Made by a program: the position numbers and the translations under genes. From Chryseobacterium scophthalmum (GTDB lineage Bacteria > Bacteroidota > Bacteroidia > Flavobacteriales > Weeksellaceae), in the NCBI RefSeq assembly GCF_900143185.1, contig NZ_FSRQ01000002.1, forward strand, positions 186,001-250,000: a stretch of 64,000 nucleotides of DNA, read 5' to 3'. Shown one piece after another: positions 16,437 to 24,285 of this stretch (the stretch's first letter is position 1; every line of letters starts with the position of its first letter). The notes under the pieces were generated by a model. That model did no database searches and had not been told where the DNA came from. It saw nothing but the letters and a program-made list of their open reading frames with translations.

Positions 16437-17186
16437 ATGAAAATTACAGGATTGAATCAGGATATTATCTGGAAAAATAAAATCGAGAACTTTCAGTTGA
16501 TTGAAAATCAGCTACAAAATCAAGAGGCAGATTTATTTCTTTTGCCGGAAATGTTTTCTACAGGTTTTTGTATGGATGCTGCTGAAGTTTCAGATAAAAA
16601 TGAAGAATCGCTGGAATTTTTAAAGAAAATTTCAAAAGAGAAAAATACAGCATTTTCAGGAAGTGCTTCTATAAAAGTTAATGATCAGTTTTTTAACAGA
16701 ATGTATTTTGTGAAGCCAGATTCTGAAATAATATTTTACGATAAAAGACATTTGTTTTCCTTTTCTGGCGAAGATAAAATCTATACTCCAGGAAAGAACA
16801 GAGTCATCGTAGAATATCTTGGAATTCGTTTTCTGTTACAGGTTTGTTATGATTTGAGATTTCCTGTTTTTGCAAGAAATAACGACGATTATGATGCTAT
16901 TTTATACGTTGCCAATTGGCCGGAAAAAAGAGTCGGAGCATGGGAACATTTATTGAAAGCTCGAGCAATTGAAAATCTATCGTATGTTTTTGGTTTAAAC
17001 AGAATAGGACCCGATGGAAATGATCTTTTTTACCAGGAAAGTTCACATTGTTTTTTTGCTGATGGTAAAGAAATTTCTCAGAAAAAAGGAAATTTAGTTT
17101 CTGCCGAATTAAACTTAGAAGAGCTTAACGATTTCAGAAATCATTTTCAGTTTTTGAACGATCGGGATATTTTTGAAATAAAATAA
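16437..17186 (+). CDS. Nitrilase-superfamily omega-amidase (YafV-like)
   Basis: A 249-aa carbon-nitrogen hydrolase. The catalytic triad is visible: E38 in LLPEMF, K103 in YDKRHLF and C137 in QVCYDLRFPVF. The spacing and the FSTGFCMD and HLFSFSGED segments place it with the YafV/Nit2 omega-amidases, which hydrolyse alpha-ketoglutaramate or alpha-ketosuccinamate left by glutamine or asparagine transamination, as part of methionine salvage and amide repair. Cytosolic, no signal peptide. It is divergent from the small beta-barrel gene and converges on DUF4126 with only 15 nt between the stops. Confidence 0.9.
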   Translation: MKITGLNQDIIWKNKIENFQLIENQLQNQEADLFLLPEMFSTGFCMDAAEVSDKNEESLEFLKKISKEKNTAFSGSASIKVNDQFFNRMYFVKPDSEIIFYDKRHLFSFSGEDKIYTPGKNRVIVEYLGIRFLLQVCYDLRFPVFARNNDDYDAILYVANWPEKRVGAWEHLLKARAIENLSYVFGLNRIGPDGNDLFYQESSHCFFADGKEISQKKGNLVSAELNLEELNDFRNHFQFLNDRDIFEIK

Positions 17187-17201
17187 AATCTTTTTTTAAC
17201 T

Positions 17202-17807
17202 TTAATTATTCAAAACTTCTTTTCGCTTTCTTAATTTCCTCAAAGCTTTTCTACCTAAAATCACGACAGCGATCACCGTAATAATTGCCAGAAAAGCTGC
17301 GATTACCGGAGCAACCATTGCTAAAGTTGCCATAATTCCTGCTCCTGCAGTTTCTGTAGTTCCCACAACAGGATTTCCAATTCCACCCGTTGTCGCTGTG
17401 GAAGCCGCGCGAATTCCTGCAAATCCGGAACTGATTGTCGCCGCAGTACCTCCACCTGCAATTAAAGCCAATCCCCACTGTGGAAATGTCCCTAAATCTG
17501 CAAACTGACTTGCAAAAAGTACAGAACCCGCAATCGTCGCCATCGGAACAGAAACAGTATCGAGTAAATGATCTACAATCGGAATATAATAAGCTAAAAT
17601 TTCTGCTAAAGTAGCAATTCCTGTAGTAATTAATGCAGGAAGACCAGAAAGCCATTCAAAACTTTCATGAGTAGGAATCCATTGAAAATAAGATGCTAAA
17701 CTCACCGCAAACATAGGTAAGAAAACTCTGAAACCTGTTGCTGCAGCAAGTCCAATACCAATAAATGCACTCAAAACATACGGAAGATAGGGAATTTGAT
17801 CTAACAT
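17202..17807 (-). CDS. DUF4126 family membrane protein
   Basis: A 201-aa polytopic protein of the DUF4126 family, function unknown. It has about five hydrophobic segments and an unusually high content of alanine, glycine and threonine. AFIGIGLAAATGFRVFLPMFAVSL near the start and GGGTAATISSGFAGIRAASTATTGG in the middle are the family hallmarks. It ends in the basic cytosolic tail GRKALRKLRKRKE. Convergent with the omega-amidase gene. A second long open frame across the same bases is a compositional artefact. Confidence 0.85.
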   Translation of the reverse strand: MLDQIPYLPYVLSAFIGIGLAAATGFRVFLPMFAVSLASYFQWIPTHESFEWLSGLPALITTGIATLAEILAYYIPIVDHLLDTVSVPMATIAGSVLFASQFADLGTFPQWGLALIAGGGTAATISSGFAGIRAASTATTGGIGNPVVGTTETAGAGIMATLAMVAPVIAAFLAIITVIAVVILGRKALRKLRKRKEVLNN

Positions 17808-17898
17808 AAGTCATCAATTGTTTGCTTAAAGCTACAAAAAATATAAACACCTAAAGTTCAAATTTTTAAGTGTGATTTTTGATAATTGAAAATGATTT

Positions 17899-17978
17899 AG
17901 TTTCGGCTCCTTCGGAGCCGAAACTTTGTAGAAAAGAATGAAAAACGAAAGGTTGCGCTCCTACGGAGCGCAACCTTT
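17899..17978. repeat. Pair of perfect short-loop hairpins (REP-like)
   Basis: Two palindromes lie side by side between DUF4126 and rnpA: AGTTTCGGCTCC-TTC-GGAGCCGAAACT (17899-17925, 12-bp stem) and AAAGGTTGCGCTCC-TAC-GGAGCGCAACCTTT (17948-17978, 14-bp stem). They share the CTCC-N3-GGAG apex. The second may terminate rnpA transcription leftwards. Their design matches dispersed intergenic REP-type elements. Confidence 0.7.
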
Positions 17979-18000
17979 TATAGTTGATAAGTTGTAATCT

Positions 18001-18375
18001 TTATGATTTTTTCTGAGACTGACATAATTTAATAAACTCTGCCTCCACATCCTGAAATTTCTCAGGAAGTTCATTCGATACCCAAAACAGCATAGCAATT
18101 GTTTTATCTCCAAAACTCGTTTTAAAAAGATCTTTATTTAAGCGGTAACATTCTCTTAAAAGCCTTTTCACCCGGTTTCTGTACACTGCTTTTTTAAAAT
18201 ACCTTTTAGAAACCGAAACTCCTAGTTTTACATTTTCACTTTGTAGATCCGGATTATTTTTAAGAATGATAATGCGCAAATTTCCACAACTCCTCCACTT
18301 ACCTTTTGCAAAAAGTAAAGTGATCTCATTCTCTTTTTTGAGTTTTTCTTCTTTCGGATATTTAAATTCAGACAT
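18001..18375 (-). CDS. rnpA: Ribonuclease P protein component
   Basis: A 124-aa basic protein that binds RNase P RNA and helps cleave the 5' leader of pre-tRNAs. The family signature RNRVKRLLRE is present in KAVYRNRVKRLLRECYRLN, and KLGVSVSKRYFKKA precedes it. The ATG shares one base with the stop of tcdA (TAATG), so translation is probably coupled. Unlike the classic rpmH-rnpA arrangement near dnaA, here it follows tcdA and tatD. Confidence 0.95.
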   Translation of the reverse strand: MSEFKYPKEEKLKKENEITLLFAKGKWRSCGNLRIIILKNNPDLQSENVKLGVSVSKRYFKKAVYRNRVKRLLRECYRLNKDLFKTSFGDKTIAMLFWVSNELPEKFQDVEAEFIKLCQSQKKS

Positions 18376-19100
18376 TAATCTTTCTTCAGTAAGTGATTGA
18401 TAACCTCCGAAGCTGCGTACAAACCAAAAATTGCAGGAAGAAAACTGATGGTTCCATAAAAAGATCTTTTATAATTGCTTCCGTCAGTCATTTTCAAGCT
18501 ATCTTCATCCTGAATTTCATCTGAAAACACACAACGAATTCCTTTATCTATTTTTTCTTTTTTCAGCCTTTTTCTTACTTCTCTCGCAAGATGACAATGC
18601 TGTGTTTTGCTGATATCACGAACGATAACCTTAGACGGGTCAGATTTTCCGCCCGCTCCCATCGAGCTTACAATTTTTATTTTTCTGCGTCTTGCAGCAA
18701 TAATCAATGATACTTTCGGACTAACGCTATCAATACAATCTAATATGTAATCAAAATTTCCACCATCTAGAATTTCTGCCATTCTTTCAGGGTTCAAAAA
18801 CTCATTGACTTTTATAAGGTCAAGATTCGGATTAATATCCATCAATCTTTCTGAAACAACATCTACTTTATGTTTTCCAACAGTAGAGTGCAGAGCAGGA
18901 AGCTGTCTGTTAATATTTGTAATATCTACAGTATCTCCATCTACAATCGTCATCTTTCCGACACCGGCTCTCGCTAAAAACTCAGCAGCAAAAGAACCTA
19001 CTCCACCTAAACCTACAACCAGAACAGCGGCTTTGTTTAATTTTTCAACACCTGCTTCTTTTATCAATAATTCTGTTCTTTCAAGCCAAACTTTATCCAT
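18375..19100 (-). CDS. tcdA: tRNA threonylcarbamoyladenosine dehydratase
   Basis: A 241-aa E1-like enzyme of the ThiF/MoeB family that uses ATP to cyclise t6A37 of tRNA into ct6A. The nucleotide-binding loop VVGLGGVGSFAAEFLARAG is at about residues 27-45, followed by IVDGDTVDITNINRQ (the ATP and arginine-finger region) and DCIDSVSPK. A cysteine in TQHCHLAREV is the expected catalytic residue. The stop of tatD overlaps its first 8 bases, and it overlaps rnpA by 1 base. All three genes relate loosely to nucleic-acid or tRNA metabolism. Confidence 0.93.
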   Translation of the reverse strand: MDKVWLERTELLIKEAGVEKLNKAAVLVVGLGGVGSFAAEFLARAGVGKMTIVDGDTVDITNINRQLPALHSTVGKHKVDVVSERLMDINPNLDLIKVNEFLNPERMAEILDGGNFDYILDCIDSVSPKVSLIIAARRRKIKIVSSMGAGGKSDPSKVIVRDISKTQHCHLAREVRKRLKKEKIDKGIRCVFSDEIQDEDSLKMTDGSNYKRSFYGTISFLPAIFGLYAASEVINHLLKKD

Positions 19101-19719
19101 GCTGAATCGTTTCTAAATTTTCTGAAATTTGTTCGTTAAGTCTTTCTAAAGAAATCCCTTTTAATTCTGAAACCTTTATATATAATTCTTCGATATTAAA
19201 ATCTTCATTATCAGTTTCCAAAAATATTTTGTCTAATGGAATTGTCTTTAAAACATTCTGCAAAGATAGATTATACAAAACAGCTTTTCCAAAACTCAAA
19301 TAAAATTTATTTTTAAGTAGACCATCAGCAATACTCTGTTTTTTATTAAAACCATGAATAATCATCGACTGATTTGCAATCTTCTTGAAAGAAATCACTT
19401 CGTAGAACTTTCTTACACAATGAATAATTAAAGGTTTTTGAAACTCATTAGAAATTTCAATTTGCCTTTTAAAAACTTGTTCCTGTATTTTTTGTTCGAT
19501 AGAAATCAATCCGTCGAGTCCACATTCACCAATCGCAAAACAATTTTCAGTAATATTAGAATTTAACCAATCATATTGATATTCAATATTTTCCAATTGA
19601 ATATCTTGAGGATGAATTCCTATTGAATATGGAAATTCCGGTGGAGCTTCACCATATTCCAGATTGTAAATCCCTTTACTTATGTTTTTCTTATGATGAT
19701 GAAAATCAAAAAATTCCAT
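19093..19719 (-). CDS. TatD-family metal-dependent hydrolase
   Basis: A 208-aa member of the TatD deoxyribonuclease-like amidohydrolase family, shorter than the usual 260 aa. I use the ATG at 19717-19719, because MEFFDFHHHK puts the metal-binding H-x-H right at the N-terminus, as in the family. A longer frame adds 32 residues that run into the promoter area of the divergent regulator. Other motifs are SIGIHP, AIGECGLDG (the conserved glutamate ligand), PLIIHCVR and FLETDNED. It overlaps tcdA by 8 nt. Activity on DNA is not certain for this short subfamily. Confidence 0.85.
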   Translation of the reverse strand: MEFFDFHHHKKNISKGIYNLEYGEAPPEFPYSIGIHPQDIQLENIEYQYDWLNSNITENCFAIGECGLDGLISIEQKIQEQVFKRQIEISNEFQKPLIIHCVRKFYEVISFKKIANQSMIIHGFNKKQSIADGLLKNKFYLSFGKAVLYNLSLQNVLKTIPLDKIFLETDNEDFNIEELYIKVSELKGISLERLNEQISENLETIQHG

Positions 19720-19763
19720 ATTCAAAAATACTACAATTACCGTAAGATTGAAAATTATTAAAC

Positions 19764-19777
19764 ATCTGTTTACAGAT
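19764..19777. promoter_or_regulatory. Candidate operator between tatD and the TetR gene
   Basis: ATCTGT-TT-ACAGAT, a 14-bp dyad with 6-bp perfect arms, set within the looser inverted repeat 19761-19782. It lies 37 nt before the TetR ATG and 45 nt before the tatD ATG. It could be an autoregulatory site for the TetR protein, by position and symmetry only. Confidence 0.4.
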
Positions 19778-19813
19778 ATGTTAAAAAGTCTTAACTTTAC
19801 TAAAAACCTAGTC

Positions 19814-20443
19814 ATGGGAAAAAAGTTTTCTGAGAAGCAAATTCACATTCTTGATATTGCCGAAGAACTCATCGCTAAGAAAGGATATGAGGGAACATCT
19901 GTACGAGATATTAGCACAAAAGCCAATATCAATGTCGCAATGATTTCGTATTATTTTGGCTCTAAAGAAAAGATGATGTCTTATCTATATCAGTATAGAG
20001 TATTAAAAACAAGAGAGAATTTTTCTGAATTTGCAGACACCATAAAAGATGGCAGACCCGAAATGCAGATGAAGGAAATGATCAAATATATTGTCAGCCA
20101 GCTTTTCAGATATAACTATTTTCATGGTTTTGTCACTCAGGAACTTCGTCATACAGAGAATCTTAAAGACGAGTTACTTGATTTTTATCAGCTTTTTGTA
20201 AGAAAATTAGATGAAGTCATCAAAAAAGGGGTTACTTCAGGAGCTTTCACATTTACACCAAAACCCGAGGATATCCTTACCACAATACTTGGTTCTACCT
20301 TGTTTGTCATCAGAAATAAAAACTTCTACGAGCTGTATGTTCCTCACAAAGATGATGAATCTTACACCAAAGAAGCCGAAAAAAAGGTGAGAATGAATCT
20401 CTTAATGAATGTTTTTGCTATTTTGGGATACGCAGCAGACTAA
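19814..20443 (+). CDS. TetR/AcrR-family transcriptional regulator
   Basis: A 209-aa one-component regulator. The N-terminal helix-turn-helix is clear: ILDIAEELIAKKGYEGTSVRDI (helices 1-2) then KANINVAMISYYFGSKEKMM (recognition helix with the typical YYF). The helical C-terminal domain is the ligand-binding part and shows nothing that reveals the ligand. I choose the ATG at 19814, which gives a standard TetR start (MGKKFSEKQIHILD). An upstream in-frame ATG adds 22 residues overlapping the candidate operator. The downstream bamD has its own -7 box, so the regulator is probably a separate unit. Confidence 0.9.
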   Translation: MGKKFSEKQIHILDIAEELIAKKGYEGTSVRDISTKANINVAMISYYFGSKEKMMSYLYQYRVLKTRENFSEFADTIKDGRPEMQMKEMIKYIVSQLFRYNYFHGFVTQELRHTENLKDELLDFYQLFVRKLDEVIKKGVTSGAFTFTPKPEDILTTILGSTLFVIRNKNFYELYVPHKDDESYTKEAEKKVRMNLLMNVFAILGYAAD

Positions 20444-20490
20444 TTTTACGTTAAATAATCATAAAAAAAAATCTTTTAGCAAAAAAGTTA

Positions 20491-20498
20491 TATTTTTG
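20491..20498 (+). promoter_or_regulatory. -7 element ahead of bamD
   Basis: TATTTTTG, 42 nt before the bamD ATG. No clear TTG at the -33 distance. Confidence 0.5.
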
Positions 20499-20540
20499 CA
20501 AATTAATAGGTCGGTAAACCCGAAAACTGTTACATTTTAT

Positions 20541-21536
20541 ATGAAAAAGTATATTTTAGGTATTTTCGCCATTGCTGTTTTGGCATCGTGCAAAAGTCAG
20601 CAGGAAAAAGCGTTGAGAAGTGCAGACAAAAACTTTATTCTTAAAGCTGCAAACGAAAATTTTGCTAAAAAGAAGTGGAAAAATGCATTGGCACTTTATG
20701 ACAGACTTCCAAATTTGGTTGCAGGTACAGATGATGCACCGAATGTGGTTTTCAATTCTGCCTATGCTAATTATTACGATAAAAACTACAGACTGGCTGG
20801 AAATCAGTTTAAAAACTTCTCAGTAAGTTTCCCTCAGGATAACAGAAAAGAAGAAGCGGCATACATGTCTGCATTGTGTTACTACAATGGTTCTATGGAT
20901 TATAACTTAGATCAGTCTAGTACAGAATTGGCAATTAATGAACTTCAGGAGTTTTTGAATGCATATCCTAATTCTGAAAGATCAAAAAACATCAATACAA
21001 TGATTGATGAGCTTTCATATAAATTAGAATTCAAAGCTTACGAAAATGCCAAACAATATTTCAAAATGGCAGACTACAAAGCTTCAGTTACTACTTTTGA
21101 AAACGTTTTAGATGATTTTCCAAGTACAAAGCTTCGTCCGAAAATCTATGATTATATGATGAAGGCGCGTTATTCTTTAGCTTTAGGTTCAAATTATGAC
21201 TTAAAAGGTGAGCGTATTGAAAGCGCTTTAGCTTTTACAAGACAGGTTGAAAAAGAACTTCCCGATACAGAATATTCTAAAACAGCTTTAGATTTAAGAC
21301 AAAAGCTTGAAAAAGAAAAGAAAGATTTTGTTGTCGCTAAAAAACAAATGGACGAAAAAATTGCAGTACTAACCGCAAAACAGAAAAAGATTGCGGATAA
21401 GCTTGCAGAACAGAATAAAACAGAACAGCAAATAAAAGAACAAATTGCTAACGAGAAGAAAGCAATGCAGATTCAGAGGGATAGTGCAGCGTTACAGACA
21501 CCTCCTCCTGCGGCGACTTTCAAAATCCAAAGATAA
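20541..21536 (+). CDS. bamD: Outer-membrane protein assembly factor BamD
   Basis: A 331-aa lipoprotein of the beta-barrel assembly machinery, anchored to the inner leaflet of the outer membrane, where it works with BamA. The ATG at 20541 gives the lipobox signal MKKYILGIFAIAVLASC (C17). A longer frame from 20409 is rejected because it buries this signal and crosses the promoter. TPR-like helical repeats follow, including EAAYMSALCYYNGSMDYNLDQ and AINELQEFLNAYPNSERS, which are typical of BamD. The last 90 residues are a charged coiled coil (about 255-320) longer than in proteobacterial BamD, as often in Flavobacteriia. First gene of the bamD-rpoZ-coaBC-DUF4835-recN cluster. Confidence 0.9.
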   Translation: MKKYILGIFAIAVLASCKSQQEKALRSADKNFILKAANENFAKKKWKNALALYDRLPNLVAGTDDAPNVVFNSAYANYYDKNYRLAGNQFKNFSVSFPQDNRKEEAAYMSALCYYNGSMDYNLDQSSTELAINELQEFLNAYPNSERSKNINTMIDELSYKLEFKAYENAKQYFKMADYKASVTTFENVLDDFPSTKLRPKIYDYMMKARYSLALGSNYDLKGERIESALAFTRQVEKELPDTEYSKTALDLRQKLEKEKKDFVVAKKQMDEKIAVLTAKQKKIADKLAEQNKTEQQIKEQIANEKKAMQIQRDSAALQTPPPAATFKIQR

Positions 21537-21578
21537 TTCGTAAATTTGCCACCTTATAAATAAAATAATTTTCTCAAA

Positions 21579-21902
21579 ATGAGCGTAAAAGATACAAAAG
21601 CAGAAGTAAATACTATTACTTACGATAAAGATAAGATTGAAGATAAAGTAGGTTCAATCTATGAAGCTATTGTGATCATGGGGAAAAGAGCAGAGCAGAT
21701 CAATGCAGAAATCCGTACTGAATTACACAATAAATTAGACGAATTTGCTGTTCACAACTCTACTTTGGAAGAAGTTTTTGAAAACAGAGAGCAGATCGAA
21801 ATTTCAAAACATTACGAAAAACTTCCAAAACCAACATCTATCGCTATCCAAGAATGGTTAGACGATGATGTATATTTCAGAAAGACTGAAGAAAGAAAAT
21901 AA
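21579..21902 (+). CDS. rpoZ: DNA-directed RNA polymerase omega subunit (Bacteroidota type)
   Basis: A 107-aa small polymerase subunit that stabilises the beta' subunit. It has the Bacteroidota form of omega/RpoK, with SIYEAIVIMGKRAEQINAEIRTEL as the conserved helix that contacts beta'. The C-terminal half (EWLDDDVYFRKTEERK) is group-specific. It lies 42 nt after bamD, and this bamD-rpoZ-coaBC order is conserved in Flavobacteriia. That supports the identification, because sequence similarity to E. coli omega is low. A strong hairpin follows. Confidence 0.88.
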   Translation: MSVKDTKAEVNTITYDKDKIEDKVGSIYEAIVIMGKRAEQINAEIRTELHNKLDEFAVHNSTLEEVFENREQIEISKHYEKLPKPTSIAIQEWLDDDVYFRKTEERK

Positions 21903-21925
21903 TAAATTTTATTTTTATAAAATAT

Positions 21926-21960
21926 AAAATCATAGAAGATTCGTTTCTTCTATGATTTTT
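21926..21960 (+). terminator. Terminator after rpoZ
   Basis: AAAATCATAGAAGA and TCTTCTATGATTTT, a perfect 14-bp stem with a 6-nt loop and an additional T. It would separate bamD-rpoZ from coaBC, at least in part. Confidence 0.85.
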
Positions 21961-22073
21961 GTTGTTTGTATATATCAATTCTGTTTAAATTCTCAATTGC
22001 AGATAAAATGCTGACCATTAAGATAAAGACATTCTTGAAAAAATCAGTAAATTAGTCCTTTAAAAAAATCTAC

Positions 22074-23276
22074 ATGAGTATTTCCGGGAAAAAGATTCTC
22101 ATTGCCGTTTCTGGTGGAATAGCTGCCTACAAAATTCATTTCCTCATTAGAGATTTGGTAAAAAAAGGCGCCGAAGTTCAGGTAATTATGTCTCCTGATG
22201 CAGAACATTTTGTGACCAAGCTGAGTCTTTCCACGCTTTCAAAAAATCCTGTTTATACAGAGTTTTACAGCGACAACGGAACCTGGAACAGTCATGTTGA
22301 AATGGCACTTTGGGCAGATGTAATGATTGTTGCGCCTTGTACAGCAAATACTTTGGCAAAAATGATTCACGGGATTTGTGATAATTTGTTGATTGCAACA
22401 TATATGTCTGCAAAATGCCCAGTTTTCATTGCTCCTGCGATGGATTTGGATATGTATCAACATCCTTCAACTAAAAACAATCTGAAACTTGCCGAAGAAT
22501 TTGGTCACACTGTAATTCCTGCAGAAAGTGGTGAACTGGCAAGTGGTTTAGTCGGTCAGGGAAGAATGGCAGAACCGGAAACGATTGTAAAAACTATTGA
22601 AGAATTTTTTAATTCAGATCAAAAAAAATATTTGCAAGGAAAAACGGTTTTAATTACAGCCGGACCAACCTACGAAGCCATTGACCCTGTTCGTTTTATA
22701 GGGAATCATTCTTCAGGAAAAATGGGTTTTTCTTTAGCTGAAGAAGCTGCAAAAAGAGGAGCAAAAGTAATTTTGATTTCAGGACCGAGCTCTTTGAATC
22801 CAAAACATGAAAATATCGATTTACACAGAATTACATCAGCAAAAGAAATGCTCGATAAAGTTTTCGAATATTATGATACCATCGATATAGGAATCGCAAG
22901 TGCGGCTGTCGCAGACTACGCCCCGAAAGTAGTAGCTTCAGAAAAAATTAAAAAAAACGAAGATACTTTTTCAATAGAACTCATTAAAAATCCGGATATT
23001 CTGAAAACGATGGGTGATAAAAAAGCGCACCAGTTTTTAGTTGGATTTGCTTTGGAAACTCAGAACGAAGAAGAAAATGCAAAAGGAAAACTGGTGAAGA
23101 AAAATTTAGATATGATTGTTCTGAATTCACTTCGTGACGAAGGTGCCGGTTTTAAAAATGACACCAATAAAATAAAGATATTTACCAAAACAGAGAAAAT
23201 GGAATTTGATTTAAAATCAAAAGAAAATGTCGCTAAAGATATTCTCGATTGTATTGAAGCTCAGTTTTTAAAATAA
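22074..23276 (+). CDS. coaBC: Bifunctional phosphopantothenoylcysteine decarboxylase / phosphopantothenate-cysteine ligase
   Basis: Catalyses two steps of coenzyme A synthesis: ligation of cysteine to 4'-phosphopantothenate and decarboxylation of the product. At 400 aa it is standard length. The N-terminal FMN-dependent CoaC domain (about 1-180) shows ISGKKILIAVSGGIAAYK, the catalytic histidine in SHVEMALWADV, and PAMDLDMY. The C-terminal CoaB domain (about 190-400) shows TAGPTYEAIDPVRFIGNHSSGKMG and the KIKKN motif. Cytosolic. It lies between rpoZ and DUF4835 in the conserved flavobacterial cluster. Confidence 0.96.
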   Translation: MSISGKKILIAVSGGIAAYKIHFLIRDLVKKGAEVQVIMSPDAEHFVTKLSLSTLSKNPVYTEFYSDNGTWNSHVEMALWADVMIVAPCTANTLAKMIHGICDNLLIATYMSAKCPVFIAPAMDLDMYQHPSTKNNLKLAEEFGHTVIPAESGELASGLVGQGRMAEPETIVKTIEEFFNSDQKKYLQGKTVLITAGPTYEAIDPVRFIGNHSSGKMGFSLAEEAAKRGAKVILISGPSSLNPKHENIDLHRITSAKEMLDKVFEYYDTIDIGIASAAVADYAPKVVASEKIKKNEDTFSIELIKNPDILKTMGDKKAHQFLVGFALETQNEEENAKGKLVKKNLDMIVLNSLRDEGAGFKNDTNKIKIFTKTEKMEFDLKSKENVAKDILDCIEAQFLK

Positions 23277-23314
23277 ATGTTATAAATTTCCGTTTTCAAC
23301 TTTTAATTTGTCAA

Positions 23315-24214
23315 ATGAAAAAAATAATCATACTCTTTTTTCTGATTGTATTCAATTTTGGGTTTTCTCAGGAACTTCTGGCTACAGTTAATGTAAATTC
23401 TCAGCAATTGGGCGGAAGTAACACACAGGCTTACAAAGCTTTGGAGAAAAGCCTCAGAGATTTCATCAACAACACAAGCTGGACAGGGAAAAGACTTCAG
23501 AATTTTGAAAAAATAAAATCAAATTTTTCAATTGTTCTCAGCGAGAGAGATGGAAACAGATTTAAAGGAATTTTAGTTGTTCAGGCGGTTCGTCCTGTAT
23601 TTAGCAGCTCATACGAATCTCCACTTTTAAATCTTCAGGACACCAGATTTGCTTTCGAATATGCTGAAAACGAAAATCTTATCTTCAACGAAAGACAGTT
23701 TTCGGGAAAAAACTTAATCGATGTGATCAGCTTTTATGTTTACCTTATTTTAGGCTACGATGCAGACAGTTTTCAGTCGATGGGTGGAACTCAGTGGTTT
23801 TCAAAAGCGCAACAGATTGCCCAAAACTCACAAAATAGAAATTATGAAGGCTGGAATCAGATCAATGAGCCTAAGAGCCGTTCTATCTTAATTGGTGAGA
23901 TTCTTAATCCGAATATGAGTCAATTGCGTTCTACAATTTACACTTATCACAGAGCTGGTTTAGACGGATTGTTTAATCAGGACCAAACACAGGCAAAGAA
24001 GATTATTTTTGATGCTTTAATGCAGCTTAAAACCTACGAAAACTCTTTCCAGCAAAATTATTTCTTCAATCTTTTTATGGATAATAAAGCAGATGAGATA
24101 TTCAATATTTTCAATTCCGGAAATAACGGAGCTGTAAACATCGGTACGTTGAAGCAACAGATGATTATTTTCTCTCCAAAGAACACAGAATCCAGATGGA
24201 ATAAGTGGAAGTAA
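23315..24214 (+). CDS. DUF4835 family exported protein
   Basis: A 299-aa protein with a signal peptide (KKIIILFFLIVFNFGFSQE, cleavage after about residue 18). It matches the DUF4835 family, almost always found in Bacteroidota between coaBC and recN. Conserved segments include LATVNVNSQQLGGSN near the mature N-terminus and NESSWTGK-like wording (here NNTSWTGKRLQNFEKI). Function is unknown. It is predicted periplasmic or outer-membrane-associated. It starts 38 nt after coaBC and is probably co-transcribed with it. Confidence 0.88.
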   Translation: MKKIIILFFLIVFNFGFSQELLATVNVNSQQLGGSNTQAYKALEKSLRDFINNTSWTGKRLQNFEKIKSNFSIVLSERDGNRFKGILVVQAVRPVFSSSYESPLLNLQDTRFAFEYAENENLIFNERQFSGKNLIDVISFYVYLILGYDADSFQSMGGTQWFSKAQQIAQNSQNRNYEGWNQINEPKSRSILIGEILNPNMSQLRSTIYTYHRAGLDGLFNQDQTQAKKIIFDALMQLKTYENSFQQNYFFNLFMDNKADEIFNIFNSGNNGAVNIGTLKQQMIIFSPKNTESRWNKWK

Positions 24215-24285
24215 CAGGCATAATTCTTGAATTCTGACTTGTAAATTTTATATTTGCACTAATAAACGTAATCTGATTCTGATCT

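Noticed and set aside
17251..17655. 134-aa open frame rich in cysteine and arginine on the minus strand
   Set aside because: It lies entirely within the DUF4126 gene in another frame of the same strand. The odd composition follows from the alanine/glycine-rich codons of the real gene, which has family motifs.
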